A stretch of DNA of 52,273 nucleotides, taken from the NCBI GenBank assembly GCA_028710135.1, contig JAQUSS010000005.1, forward strand, positions 1 through 52,273, given 5' to 3'. Both the position numbers and the translations under genes were made by a program. The DNA is from Gemmiger sp. GTDB lineage: Bacteria > Bacillota > Clostridia > Oscillospirales > Ruminococcaceae. The first letter of the stretch is position 1. Each line of letters begins with the position of its first letter. Below the pieces are notes generated by a model. That model was not told the DNA's origin, made no database searches, and saw only the letters and a list, made by a program, of their open reading frames with translations. Of this stretch, positions 8,810-17,953 are shown piece by piece.

Positions 8810-10340
8810 CTATCTGCATTCGTTGCATTCTCTCTTTCGAGTTAAATCCGGGTTCGTACTTGGAAACAACAGAACCCTGAAAGAAAAACTCGTTATTATA
8901 ATTTATCCGTTGCTTGACCAATGCGTCTAAGGCAAACCGAAATACATATTGCCAACTTTTGTTTTTCATTGCATTCGTTATTTGATCTATCGTTGGGAGC
9001 CATTCATAAAGGTACCTACATTCGTCTAAGGCTACCATGTCCGTATACATTTCGGTTTGTTTCGCGCAATATTGGTAAGCCTTACCCATTTGCGTATTGC
9101 TGTGCAAGGGGTAGGTGAGTTGATTGATTACGACATCGAAAAAGAGCGACGGGGTTGCTTTGTCCAAAAAGCGATAAAGATTCTCTTCGGAGTCGAAAAA
9201 CTCTCGGCTTACTTGTATTTCTGCGCGAGTTCCCATTTTTCCGGTTTTAACAAGAGTAAAAAGTTTGGCCCCTTTTACCAATTGCTTCCAATCTCCATCA
9301 AGCCCTACAATATCAGCACAGAGTGTTTTTAGGTTGCGGCCTGCTCCGGACATTCTGGACTCATCCCGCAAAAGCCAATCCAAAGTGAGAATCCATCTAC
9401 AAACGGAGTTGTTTGTGATTTGATTAATATCCGACAACTCCGTTTTCGAATCATAGGAGAAGAGTTCTTCTTGGGTGAATAAATTGGAATACTGCGCTAA
9501 CTCCCCAAAGCGCCGTAGAGGTATGATGACCGCTGCTAAATCCGATAAAATGTGTGTAATAAATTCTCCGTAAAACGCGTTGAATTCCGTATGAACATTT
9601 TCGTACATTTTTTGGAAAGCGGTTGTATTTAACCGTCCATTTTCTTCAAAAAGTTGAATGTTAGGTGTTTTCTTGAAAAGCATATATAAAGCAATTATGC
9701 GTGATAAATCGTCAATATCATCTTCACTATTAGGGCTAGGCTTCGCAAAGTTTGTAATTAGTATCCCGGGTGAGTTAATCCGTTGGTAATATAGTAAAGT
9801 TGCCACGCTGCGTAGCGCGTGCTGGGAAGAGCTTATGGTTCCACAAGCATCGATATATACAACGTCAAACTTCTTTGGTGAATGCTTGAAAAACTGCTCC
9901 ACAGACATTTTTATGATTTTTGGCTGAGAAAATGTGGACGTATTATAGGCGCAAATAGCTTGCGAATAAGTAGCTTGATTGTTTTCAAAGGCCCAAATGT
10001 TTTGCGGCAACACACCCAAAGAAATCAATTCGTTAAAATCATTCTGCGGTTGCGGGCCGGATAAGTAGCAAATGCTTAAATCGGATGGCCTTTTGTTTCC
10101 GACGATTGCATCGTGCAATGATTCCCAGTTCGTAATATACGCGGGTTCAATTAAATCTGCTTGGCAGCGCATAGGCTCGTCTTTATCATACTGATGGAAA
10201 AAATCTAAAACCTGCCGCACATAAGGCCGAGGTATACAGCAGATATGTTCTCTCTCCATCGTTAAAGCAGCCACGGCTTGGGACAAAATAAGATGACGCG
10301 CCTTATTTTTTGTTTCTTGCTGGTAATCGTAGATTGGCAT
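8793..10340 (-). CDS. uncharacterised protein with a Rossmann/methyltransferase-like N-terminal half, partner of the DUF262 protein
   Basis: 515 aa. Strong SD (ggggggag) before ATG. Alternating beta/alpha pattern: DLSICYLSGPQPQNDFNELISLGVLPQNIWAFENNQATYSQAI...KKFDVVYIDACGTISSSQHALRSVATLLYYQRINSPGILITNF. 3' end overlaps the DUF262 start. Confidence 0.7.
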   Translation of the reverse strand: MPIYDYQQETKNKARHLILSQAVAALTMEREHICCIPRPYVRQVLDFFHQYDKDEPMRCQADLIEPAYITNWESLHDAIVGNKRPSDLSICYLSGPQPQNDFNELISLGVLPQNIWAFENNQATYSQAICAYNTSTFSQPKIIKMSVEQFFKHSPKKFDVVYIDACGTISSSQHALRSVATLLYYQRINSPGILITNFAKPSPNSEDDIDDLSRIIALYMLFKKTPNIQLFEENGRLNTTAFQKMYENVHTEFNAFYGEFITHILSDLAAVIIPLRRFGELAQYSNLFTQEELFSYDSKTELSDINQITNNSVCRWILTLDWLLRDESRMSGAGRNLKTLCADIVGLDGDWKQLVKGAKLFTLVKTGKMGTRAEIQVSREFFDSEENLYRFLDKATPSLFFDVVINQLTYPLHSNTQMGKAYQYCAKQTEMYTDMVALDECRYLYEWLPTIDQITNAMKNKSWQYVFRFALDALVKQRINYNNEFFFQGSVVSKYEPGFNSKERMQRMQIGENNG

Positions 10341-10577
10341 AGCACTCCCCCCTAATATTTAAGATGAATTGTTGTAGGTTGCACCAGAAGTTTGGCGGCT
10401 GTTACACGAGATCGCGATACAGTTGGCAATGGATTGAAACCAAGGAGAACGAGAGTGGGGGCAGGAATCAGTATCTTCTGGACAGATAAGAAAATGAAGA
10501 TATAGAACAACGCCGGATACAGCGGAAATTGCTGCTACATTCAAGCAGTTCCTTTTATTGATATTTTATCTTTATCA

Positions 10578-10967
10578 ATGATGAAAATCAAGTGCTCTTA
10601 CGTATCTATTTCATTAATCCGGCGCATAGTGCAGGGTGGCTTATCGGCGTTTAGGCCATCGCTGTTCTGCCGGTATAAGAAAACTTCATCGCCAATGCAT
10701 CTTGAACCGTTCTATTCTTGTAGAACATTTGTACATCGCCAAGGGGAAAAGCATTTGCCGGCCTACCGCCGAGGGGCTAAAGCGGCCAAGCGGGCAGGCT
10801 GATATTACATTTTGAACCCGGTGAGCTGCGTGAAACACGGCTGGCAGCCCGCGCCGCGCAACCGCCCCATCCGCGTCTACCGCAGCATCGATAGCCGCCT
10901 GATTTTGGAGGACCTTTACGCCAAGCTGGCCCTGTTTGCCGCGCAGGAAAATGGCCGGGGGGAATAA
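10578..10967 (+). pseudogene. ORF remnant interrupted by an in-frame TGA
   Basis: Same frame on both sides of the TGA at 10800-10802: ...CRTFVHRQGEKHLPAYRRGAKAAKRAG*YYILNPVSCVKHGWQPAPRNRPIRVYRSIDSRLILEDLYAKLALFAAQENGRGE*. Family not recognised. Confidence 0.4.
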
Positions 10968-11045
10968 GGCTGAGGGGATAAGCTTGAGGGAATAAGCCCT
11001 TGAAAATGCCGAGCAACAAAATGAAAGCTGCCCTAAAAAGCAAAA

Positions 11046-11077
11046 AAACCGCGCTGAAGTTTGATTCAGCGCGGTTT
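11046..11077. terminator. perfect-stem, potentially bidirectional rho-independent terminator
   Basis: aaaccgcgctgaa-gtttga-ttcagcgcggttt, 13-bp perfect stem flanked by an A-run and a T-run, downstream of the MATE gene. Confidence 0.85.
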
Positions 11078-11110
11078 TTGTTTGGAAATAAACAATTTGC
11101 ATCCCAAACC

Positions 11111-12457
11111 CTATGGGTGTGGGCTTGCCGTGCGGGGTGGGGCAGCCTGGATGTGGCGATAGGCAAATTGGAAAAACGCGCCCAAGGCCAAAATGGTAAC
11201 CAGCCACCCCACCGGGTAGCAAAGGTACAAAACCTCAATGCGTGGGTACCACTTGAAAATGGTGAAAATCCAAAGCAGGCGGATGGCGCAGCTACCCGTA
11301 AGGCAAATGAGCATGGGGGCAAAAGAATACCCAATGCCCCGCAAAGCACCCACCAAAACATCCATGATGCCGCACAAAAAATAGGTGTGGCAGATAATCA
11401 CCATCCGCTGCTGCCCCGCGGCGACGACGGCAGGGTCGGGCGAATAAATGCCAAGCAAGGGGCCGGAGAACGACCAAACCAGCGTGCTGAGAAGGATGCC
11501 GGTGGCGCATACCCCGCCAATGCCAATCCATACCAGCCGCGCGATGTTGCGGTAGTTGCGGGCACCATAGTTGTGGCTGGTAAAGGTGACGCAGGCCTGG
11601 CAAAAAGCATTCATGGCAACATAGATGAACCCCTCAATGTTGCCTGCGGCACCGTTGCCCGCCACAATAATGCTGCCAAAACCGTTCAGCGCCGTTTGGA
11701 TCACCACGTTGGAAAACCCAAGGATGGTGGATTGTATCCCGGCGGGAAGGCCAATGCGCAAAATTAAAACAAATTGTTCCTTATAAAATTTTAACCGCCG
11801 TAGGGATAGGTGCAGCGGGCCCTTCTCTTTGTAGAGCAGCGTTAACGATAAAATGCAGGCCACAAACTGGCTGATTACGGTGGCAAGGGCCACGCCGGCC
11901 ACGCTCATCTGAAAACAGATGACAAACAGCAGGTTCAGCGCTACGTTCAGTGCCCCCGAAATGGTAAGGCAATACAGCGGGCGCTTGGTATCCCCCGCAG
12001 CGCGGAGCAGCGCCGAGCTAAAATTGTACAGCATGGAGGCCGGGGTACCCAAAAAATAGATGCGCAGATACAGGGTGGATAGGCCAATAATATCCGGGGG
12101 CGCGGCCATGGCCTGCAACATTGGTTTTGCGGCCAATTGGCCAAGCCCTGCCAGGCAGCCGCCAAAAAGAATGCTGAGGACGATGGAGGTGGAGGCGGTT
12201 TGGCTTACGGCGGCATCCTCTTTAGCGCCCAACTGGCGGGCCGCCAACACGTTGGTGCCCACAGAAAACCCAATGAATAAATTGGTGATCAGGCCAATTA
12301 AGCTGCCCGTCAGGCTTACGGCGGCCAGGGCTTGGCTACCGGCAAAGCGCCCCATGACCACCACATCCGCAGCATTAAACAGCAGCTGTAGAACACTGGA
12401 TATCGCCAAAGGAACCGCAAACAAAATCATTTTGCGCAAAAATGGCCCCTGCGTCAT
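11111..12457 (-). CDS. MATE family efflux transporter
   Basis: MTQGPFLRKMILFAVPLAISSVLQLLFNAADVVVMGRFAGSQALAAV; 12-TM-like hydrophobicity. MTQGPF is preferred as start over the longer track start at 12523. Confidence 0.9.
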   Translation of the reverse strand: MTQGPFLRKMILFAVPLAISSVLQLLFNAADVVVMGRFAGSQALAAVSLTGSLIGLITNLFIGFSVGTNVLAARQLGAKEDAAVSQTASTSIVLSILFGGCLAGLGQLAAKPMLQAMAAPPDIIGLSTLYLRIYFLGTPASMLYNFSSALLRAAGDTKRPLYCLTISGALNVALNLLFVICFQMSVAGVALATVISQFVACILSLTLLYKEKGPLHLSLRRLKFYKEQFVLILRIGLPAGIQSTILGFSNVVIQTALNGFGSIIVAGNGAAGNIEGFIYVAMNAFCQACVTFTSHNYGARNYRNIARLVWIGIGGVCATGILLSTLVWSFSGPLLGIYSPDPAVVAAGQQRMVIICHTYFLCGIMDVLVGALRGIGYSFAPMLICLTGSCAIRLLWIFTIFKWYPRIEVLYLCYPVGWLVTILALGAFFQFAYRHIQAAPPRTASPHP

Positions 12458-12599
12458 CTCGTGTGTTGTGGTTAACAAAATCCGATACCTCAATATGAAT
12501 AGAATGCAGCCCGCACACGGCACAGGCGGGCCTGCCGAGAAACGGGCTGCGTGGCGATAACCCCAAATGCCGCCTACTTACCGGGGGCAAGGCGCGCCC

Positions 12600-14030
12600 T
12601 TAAGCCCCAAAGCGCAGCTTTAACACGTAGGCGGGCTGGCTGCACGGATGGGCGGGTGGGTCAATGCACAGGGCGGTATCGGTTTGGGTAAAGGTGAGCG
12701 GGGCATCCTGCCCGATGAGCTGAACCGATGCCACCGGGCGGGGCTCGGCACCCCGCCGCAGGGTTTGCACCGCCCACTGGCCACTGCGGGGCAAGCCCAT
12801 GGCAATGCAGTACAGCACATCGCCCTTTACGGTAAAGCGGAAGTCTTTATCCGACAATAGGCCGCTGTGTACATCGGCGGCATCGCCGGTGTGCAGCTGT
12901 TTTTCCAGCTTTTCCACATCGTAGTTGGCATCCTCCACAATCGAGGGGCCTTCCCCCGCAATGCGGTAGGGGTGGGTGTCGTAAATGGCCTCCCCATTTT
13001 GGGCAAGCCAGCGGCCAACTTCCTCCAGAGAGCGCACGGCATCCGGGTGGAAGGAGCCATCCGCATAGGGGCCAACATTCAACAGCAGGTTGCCGTTTTT
13101 GGCAACGATATCGCAAAGTTGGTGGATGATGCGGGCACCCGATTTGTATTTGGGTTGCTGCACCATGCACCAGGTAATGTTATCCTCCAGCCGGTCGTCC
13201 GACTGCCAGGTGTAGGGCTTTGGGGCGGAAAACCGGCCACATTCCAAATCGAAAACGCCGATGGAACGCGGGAAATCCTCCTGCTTATAGGTGATGATGC
13301 CGTTTTGGCAGTGGTTGTAGTAGTGCTGGGCCGTGGCAAAACGGTCAGCCTCCCGGATGATGCAGGTTCGGCTATCAAAATAGAGGGCATCGGGGTGGTA
13401 TTTTTCTACCACCTCCTCCACCTTTTTGCGCCAGGTGCGGCAAAATGCCTCGTCCGGCATACGGTAGGGCAGGTAGCGGTTGGTTTCCAGCGGCAGGGCA
13501 GGGCCATAGTATTTTTCGTTCTCGGGCAGGTAAACGTCGGCCTCGCCATCGGTGGACATAAACCAGCCCCAAAGCCACTGGTGATGGAAGGTGGATAGCA
13601 CCTTTAGCCCCCGGGCACGGAACGCGGCGGCACACTCGCCGGTAACATCCCGGTGGGGGCCATAATTTACACAGTTGATGGGGTTGACCTTGCTATCCCA
13701 CATGGAAAAATTATCAGAATGCTCGGTGACTGGGCCGGCGTACCGTGCGCCGGCCCGGGCGGCCAAATCGGCCCATTCCTCAGGGTCAAAGCGGGCACCC
13801 GTCATGCCGGGGTAAAAATCTTTATAGCCAAAATCATGCAGGTTGCCATAGGTTTCTTGGTGGTGGCGGCTTTGCGCCAGGCTGGTGTTGTACATATTGC
13901 GGGAATACCATTCGTTTTGAAAGGCGGGAACACTGTAGGGGCCCCAGTGGAAAAACAAACCGAATTTGGCACCTGAAAACCATGCCGGGGTGGCTTTTTC
14001 CAGGCTGGCCCAGTTGATTTTTGCATCCAT
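12600..14030 (-). CDS. GH29 alpha-L-fucosidase
   Basis: WFSGAKFGLFFHWGPYSVPAFQNEWYSRNMY; ARYAGPVTEHSDNFSMWDSKVNPINC; LLLNVGPYADGSF, all typical of GH29. No signal peptide. Confidence 0.88.
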   Translation of the reverse strand: MDAKINWASLEKATPAWFSGAKFGLFFHWGPYSVPAFQNEWYSRNMYNTSLAQSRHHQETYGNLHDFGYKDFYPGMTGARFDPEEWADLAARAGARYAGPVTEHSDNFSMWDSKVNPINCVNYGPHRDVTGECAAAFRARGLKVLSTFHHQWLWGWFMSTDGEADVYLPENEKYYGPALPLETNRYLPYRMPDEAFCRTWRKKVEEVVEKYHPDALYFDSRTCIIREADRFATAQHYYNHCQNGIITYKQEDFPRSIGVFDLECGRFSAPKPYTWQSDDRLEDNITWCMVQQPKYKSGARIIHQLCDIVAKNGNLLLNVGPYADGSFHPDAVRSLEEVGRWLAQNGEAIYDTHPYRIAGEGPSIVEDANYDVEKLEKQLHTGDAADVHSGLLSDKDFRFTVKGDVLYCIAMGLPRSGQWAVQTLRRGAEPRPVASVQLIGQDAPLTFTQTDTALCIDPPAHPCSQPAYVLKLRFGA

Positions 14031-14048
14031 GATGTACTTCCTCTCGTT

Positions 14049-15440
14049 TCAGCGTAGCGTAAGCGGCAGCTTGTAGCAGGAAAGCGGCGGCAGGCAGGTA
14101 ACCTCGTCCACCGGCGGGTAGGAAACCGGGTTGGCCGTCCACTGGAAGGAGAGCAGCAGGCTGCCCACAGGGGCGCGGCCCACAAGCAGGTTGATGCCGT
14201 TGCGGTCCTCCCGGCCATAGGATACCGCCTCGATGGGCAGGGGGCCATCGTCATCCTCCAGGGTAAACCCGTTATCGGCGTTATCCACCGAGCGCACAAT
14301 GAAGCTTACCGCCACATGGTCGTATTCCAACCGCAGGGTGCGGGGGGCGGTAAGGGTGGCGCGCGCCAGGCGTGGGGCCTCAAAAAGGGGGCCGCCCAAC
14401 AGGTAATGCCCGGCCTGCATGGCCAATTTTTCGCCCAAAACCAGGTTGGCGGCCGCACTGTTGTGGATGGCATCGGCCAGCGCGCAGTTGGTGGTGGGCA
14501 GCAGGTATACCTTTTCCAGTTGGTCAGCCGCCTGGCGCTGGGCTTCCCGCACTAAGGCCCAGCCCTCGTGGTTGGGGTCGCCCACCATCCGGTTGAGCTG
14601 GAAGGTGAAAAACGGCACCGTATACCCAAGCGCCTGCCGCATGGCGTTTACCAGGGTGGTAAAGTTTTGCAGGTAGTGGGGCGCAAGCTCCATGGCGGTA
14701 TCGTTGCAGCCCTGGTACCACAGCACCCCAGCAAATTGGCCCTGCGTTTCGGTGACCTTTTGCATCATGTTGCCATACAAATCTCCCGCCGGCAACCAGC
14801 GGGAGATGGGGGAGCCGCCCAGGGCGGTTTGCACCAGCCCTACGGGGCGGCCACTCATCTGCGAAAACCGTTTGGCAAAGCTTAGGTAGGGCGAAACACC
14901 CGGTATCCCCATCTCCTCGTTGGGCAAGCTGCCTGCGCCGGTGCTCTCGTTCATGGGGTGGGTGGCAATATCCCAGCAGCCGCGGTTGCGGTACAGGTGT
15001 ACCGCCATGCTGGGTGGGTCGGGCGCATAATCCCGGCTGTAGCCTGCCGCGTTGGATTGCCCGGCGATAATAAAAACGTCCCCCACGCCCAGGTGGAGAA
15101 CACAATCCCCACGGTAGAGCCAGGTCAGGTTTTTTACAACGCTTTTGGTTTCCAGGGTGGTATCAATGCGGTAAAGCCCCCCGGCGGGAAGGCGGAGGGT
15201 ATCGGCAAAGGTGCCGGAAAAATCGGGGTTGGTGTGGTGGGCCAACGGCTGCCAGGGCAGCACGCAAAGGTTGCTATCCTCCCGCATCACCCGCACCATG
15301 GGGCATACCTGCGCAACGCCAACCTCAATGGCGGCGGGGTGAACGCAGTAGCTGCCGCGCAGGGTTACCTCGGCAAAGCCGGCCTGCTGTTGCAGGATAG
15401 CCCAATCCGCCGGGGCACTGGTTAGTGTAATGCCGTGCAT
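14049..15440 (-). CDS. SASA-domain carbohydrate esterase (sialate O-acetylesterase-like)
   Basis: GDVFIIAGQSNAAGYS (GQSN block), GLVQTALGGSPISRWLP, GVLWYQGCNDT motifs. No signal peptide. Confidence 0.85.
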   Translation of the reverse strand: MHGITLTSAPADWAILQQQAGFAEVTLRGSYCVHPAAIEVGVAQVCPMVRVMREDSNLCVLPWQPLAHHTNPDFSGTFADTLRLPAGGLYRIDTTLETKSVVKNLTWLYRGDCVLHLGVGDVFIIAGQSNAAGYSRDYAPDPPSMAVHLYRNRGCWDIATHPMNESTGAGSLPNEEMGIPGVSPYLSFAKRFSQMSGRPVGLVQTALGGSPISRWLPAGDLYGNMMQKVTETQGQFAGVLWYQGCNDTAMELAPHYLQNFTTLVNAMRQALGYTVPFFTFQLNRMVGDPNHEGWALVREAQRQAADQLEKVYLLPTTNCALADAIHNSAAANLVLGEKLAMQAGHYLLGGPLFEAPRLARATLTAPRTLRLEYDHVAVSFIVRSVDNADNGFTLEDDDGPLPIEAVSYGREDRNGINLLVGRAPVGSLLLSFQWTANPVSYPPVDEVTCLPPLSCYKLPLTLR

Positions 15441-15442
15441 AC

Positions 15443-16504
15443 TTAGTCCTCCTTGGGGGGCTGCGCGTTTGGCTCGGCGGCGTTTGCCGCCCGGTTATAC
15501 ACGCTGGCCCGCTTGACAATTTCAGGGAATACGGCAATCCGCACAATCTCCGCCGTTTTGCCCCGTATCCGTTTATCCAGGCGCTCAACGGCCAAAGCAC
15601 CCATACGGTCGTTGGGTACGGCCATGGTGGTTAGCTGGGGGTCAATCATCTGGCAGATGGGCATATCGTCAAAGCCAATCATCGAAACTTCCTCCGGCAC
15701 ACAGTAGCCGGATTTTAACAGTGCGCGCATACAGCCCAGGGCAATGATGTCGTTATCGGCAAAAAAGGCGGTGGGCAGCACCGGGTTGGTGGCCAAATAC
15801 GCCATCATATCCTCAAAGGCACTCTCGGTGGTGGTGCCAAGGGAGATAATCCGCTTGGAGGAATCGTTGTCGGCATCCTTTAAAGCGTTCACGGCGTTCA
15901 AATAGCCATCCCGGCGTTCCCGGAAGTTGCGAATTTCCACCTTGCTGTGCAGGTAGCCGATGCGGGTGTGGCCGCTGCGTATCAGGTGGTGTACCGCGCG
16001 CCAGGCAGCGTAGGTGTTATCAATCACAACGGCATCATAGCGCTTGTTGGGGAACCAGTTATCCAGCAGAACAACGGGCACATGAAGGTTTTGGAACGGC
16101 TCCATGTCGCTGCTTTTCATCTCGGTTGCCAACAAAATAATGCCGGCACATTTGGAGCTGGCAATGGTGCGCAGCTGCTCGCTGCTGTTTTCGGTGCCAT
16201 AAAAATAGGCAATGGAAAGCTGGTACCCCAGTTGGTGTACCTTGTCCGAAACGCCCTGGGTCAGCCGGTCAAAAAACGAGGTGCTGGATACAACCTTCCC
16301 GTGGCGCTTATAAATAATGAACTGGATGGTGTTACTGTGGCGCTGCCCGGGTATGGCCGAATACTCAAACCCGACCTCCTGTGCGGTGGCAATCACCTTT
16401 TCCCGAACAGCATCGCTGACCCCGGGTTTGTTCCGAAATACGAGGGATACGGTGGCGGGGGATACCCCCAGCAGCCGTGCGATGTCTTTTGCAGTTGCGC
16501 TCAT
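15443..16504 (-). CDS. LacI family transcriptional regulator
   Basis: MSATAKDIARLLGVSPATVSLVFRNKPGVSDAVREKVIATAQEVGF HTH, followed by a periplasmic-binding-like domain. aaaggag RBS before the ATG at 16504. Confidence 0.93.
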   Translation of the reverse strand: MSATAKDIARLLGVSPATVSLVFRNKPGVSDAVREKVIATAQEVGFEYSAIPGQRHSNTIQFIIYKRHGKVVSSTSFFDRLTQGVSDKVHQLGYQLSIAYFYGTENSSEQLRTIASSKCAGIILLATEMKSSDMEPFQNLHVPVVLLDNWFPNKRYDAVVIDNTYAAWRAVHHLIRSGHTRIGYLHSKVEIRNFRERRDGYLNAVNALKDADNDSSKRIISLGTTTESAFEDMMAYLATNPVLPTAFFADNDIIALGCMRALLKSGYCVPEEVSMIGFDDMPICQMIDPQLTTMAVPNDRMGALAVERLDKRIRGKTAEIVRIAVFPEIVKRASVYNRAANAAEPNAQPPKED

Positions 16505-16550
16505 GCGGTTCACTCCTTTTAAGGTACAGCAAGGCGATTATGACAGTAAA

Positions 16551-16575
16551 TTTAGTAATTCGATTATAAACTAAA
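16551..16575. promoter_or_regulatory. candidate LacI-family operator
   Basis: tttagtaattcgattataaactaaa: outer TTTAGT/ACTAAA arms and inner TAATtCGATTA dyad, in the lacI/ABC divergent intergenic region. Confidence 0.4.
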
Positions 16576-16610
16576 GCTTGAAACAAGTCAATGCATAAAG
16601 GTCAATTTAG

Positions 16611-16623
16611 CTAAACGATTTAG
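16611..16623. promoter_or_regulatory. candidate LacI-family operator
   Basis: ctaaacgatttag: CTAAA/TTTAG dyad with central CG. Confidence 0.45.
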
Positions 16624-16725
16624 TAAAACAGCCGGAGTTTGGGCGAAAAACCGATGAAAATATACAAATATGCCGTCATGCGTTGCCAGTATCGTACAAT
16701 GTTTTGGTAATAAAATCAAATCCGC

Positions 16726-16754
16726 TTGTCACTAATTTATCCGCATGATATACT
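16726..16754 (+). promoter_or_regulatory. sigma-A-type promoter for the ABC transporter/GH operon
   Basis: TTGTCA, 17-nt spacer, TATACT; lies ~195 bp upstream of the first permease. Confidence 0.6.
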
Positions 16755-16948
16755 AAACTCAAGTTAAAAATCTGGACGGCGGAAGGCTGCGGCAAACCCT
16801 GAATTTGCCCATCTGCTTGCCCGGTACGCCATACCCGCAACCACCGCGGCGGGGTGCTGCCGGGCAAGTGGCCACCGGGGATTTTACGGCCATGTGCAGC
16901 ATGGCTACATCACTTACCCATACGTTGGGACGGAAAGGACGGTACACC

Positions 16949-17938
16949 ATGAGCGATAAAACCAGCGCGGCTGGCATTGTGGGTGCAAAAAAGCGTAAGC
17001 AGAAGGAACCGCAATTGTTACAGCCTAAAAAGTCTTTTTGGCAAACCCTGTGGCGGCAGCGTTCCATCTTGCTGCTTGCCCTGCCGGGCGTTGTGCTGCT
17101 GATTATCTTCCGCTATGTGCCAATGTACGGCATTTTGATCGCCTTTAAAAACTATAAGGCGGCGCATGGTGTTTGGGGCAGCGCATGGCTGGACCCACTG
17201 TGGAAAAACTTTGCGATGTTCTTTAAAAATGTAAACTGCTGGCCAATTATCTGGAACACGTTAAAGGTTGGCGTTCTCTCGCTGCTGTTTACCTTCCCGG
17301 CGCCAATCATCTTTGCAATTTTGCTAAACGAAACCAAGGGCCGCCTTTTTAAAAAGGGTGCGCAAACCATCTCCTACATTCCGCACTTTATCTCGGTGGT
17401 GGTTATCTGCTCGATGCTCAACGGCTTTGGCTCCACCACCGGCCTTTTTAACGACCTGCGGGAGATTATGGGCTTTGCCCGGGTGGATATGAACTATGGC
17501 GACCAATACTTTTTGCTGGAATACATAGGCTCCGCGGTATGGCAGGGCATGGGCTGGGGCTCCATCATTTACCTGGCGGCACTTTCCAACGTGGATACCA
17601 CCTTATATGATGTGGCCAACATCGACGGTGCAAACCGCTGGCAAAAAATTAAAAACATTGCATGGCCAACCATCCTCCCCACGGCTGCCATTATGCTGAT
17701 TATGAACGTTGGCAACGTGCTGAACGCCGATTTCACCAAGATACTGCTGATGCAAAACGATACCAACCGCAGCAGCCTGGATGTAATTGCCACGTTTGTG
17801 TACCAAAAGGGTATTGTGGAAGGAAAGTTCAGCTATTCCACGGCGGTTAACCTATTCGCTTCCATCATCAGTTTTATTTTGGTCTATGGCGCAAATGCCT
17901 TCACCCGCAAAATAAACCCGGAAAACAGCCTTTGGTAA
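16949..17938 (+). CDS. carbohydrate ABC transporter permease (LplB-like)
   Basis: RSILLLALPGVVLLIIFRYVPMYGILIAFKNYKAAHGVWGSAW; EAA-like loop DVANIDGANRWQKIKNIAWPTI. Start MSDKTSAAG. Confidence 0.92.
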   Translation: MSDKTSAAGIVGAKKRKQKEPQLLQPKKSFWQTLWRQRSILLLALPGVVLLIIFRYVPMYGILIAFKNYKAAHGVWGSAWLDPLWKNFAMFFKNVNCWPIIWNTLKVGVLSLLFTFPAPIIFAILLNETKGRLFKKGAQTISYIPHFISVVVICSMLNGFGSTTGLFNDLREIMGFARVDMNYGDQYFLLEYIGSAVWQGMGWGSIIYLAALSNVDTTLYDVANIDGANRWQKIKNIAWPTILPTAAIMLIMNVGNVLNADFTKILLMQNDTNRSSLDVIATFVYQKGIVEGKFSYSTAVNLFASIISFILVYGANAFTRKINPENSLW

Positions 17939-17953
17939 GGGAGGGGGCACAAC

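Noticed and set aside
10359-10544. 61-aa minus-strand ORF upstream of the DUF262 cassette as a third component
   Set aside because: No convincing RBS or motif and atypical composition. Probably leader/intergenic sequence.
10800-10802. In-frame TGA as selenocysteine
   Set aside because: No obvious SECIS-like hairpin immediately downstream and no recognisable selenoprotein family. A pseudogene is the simpler explanation.
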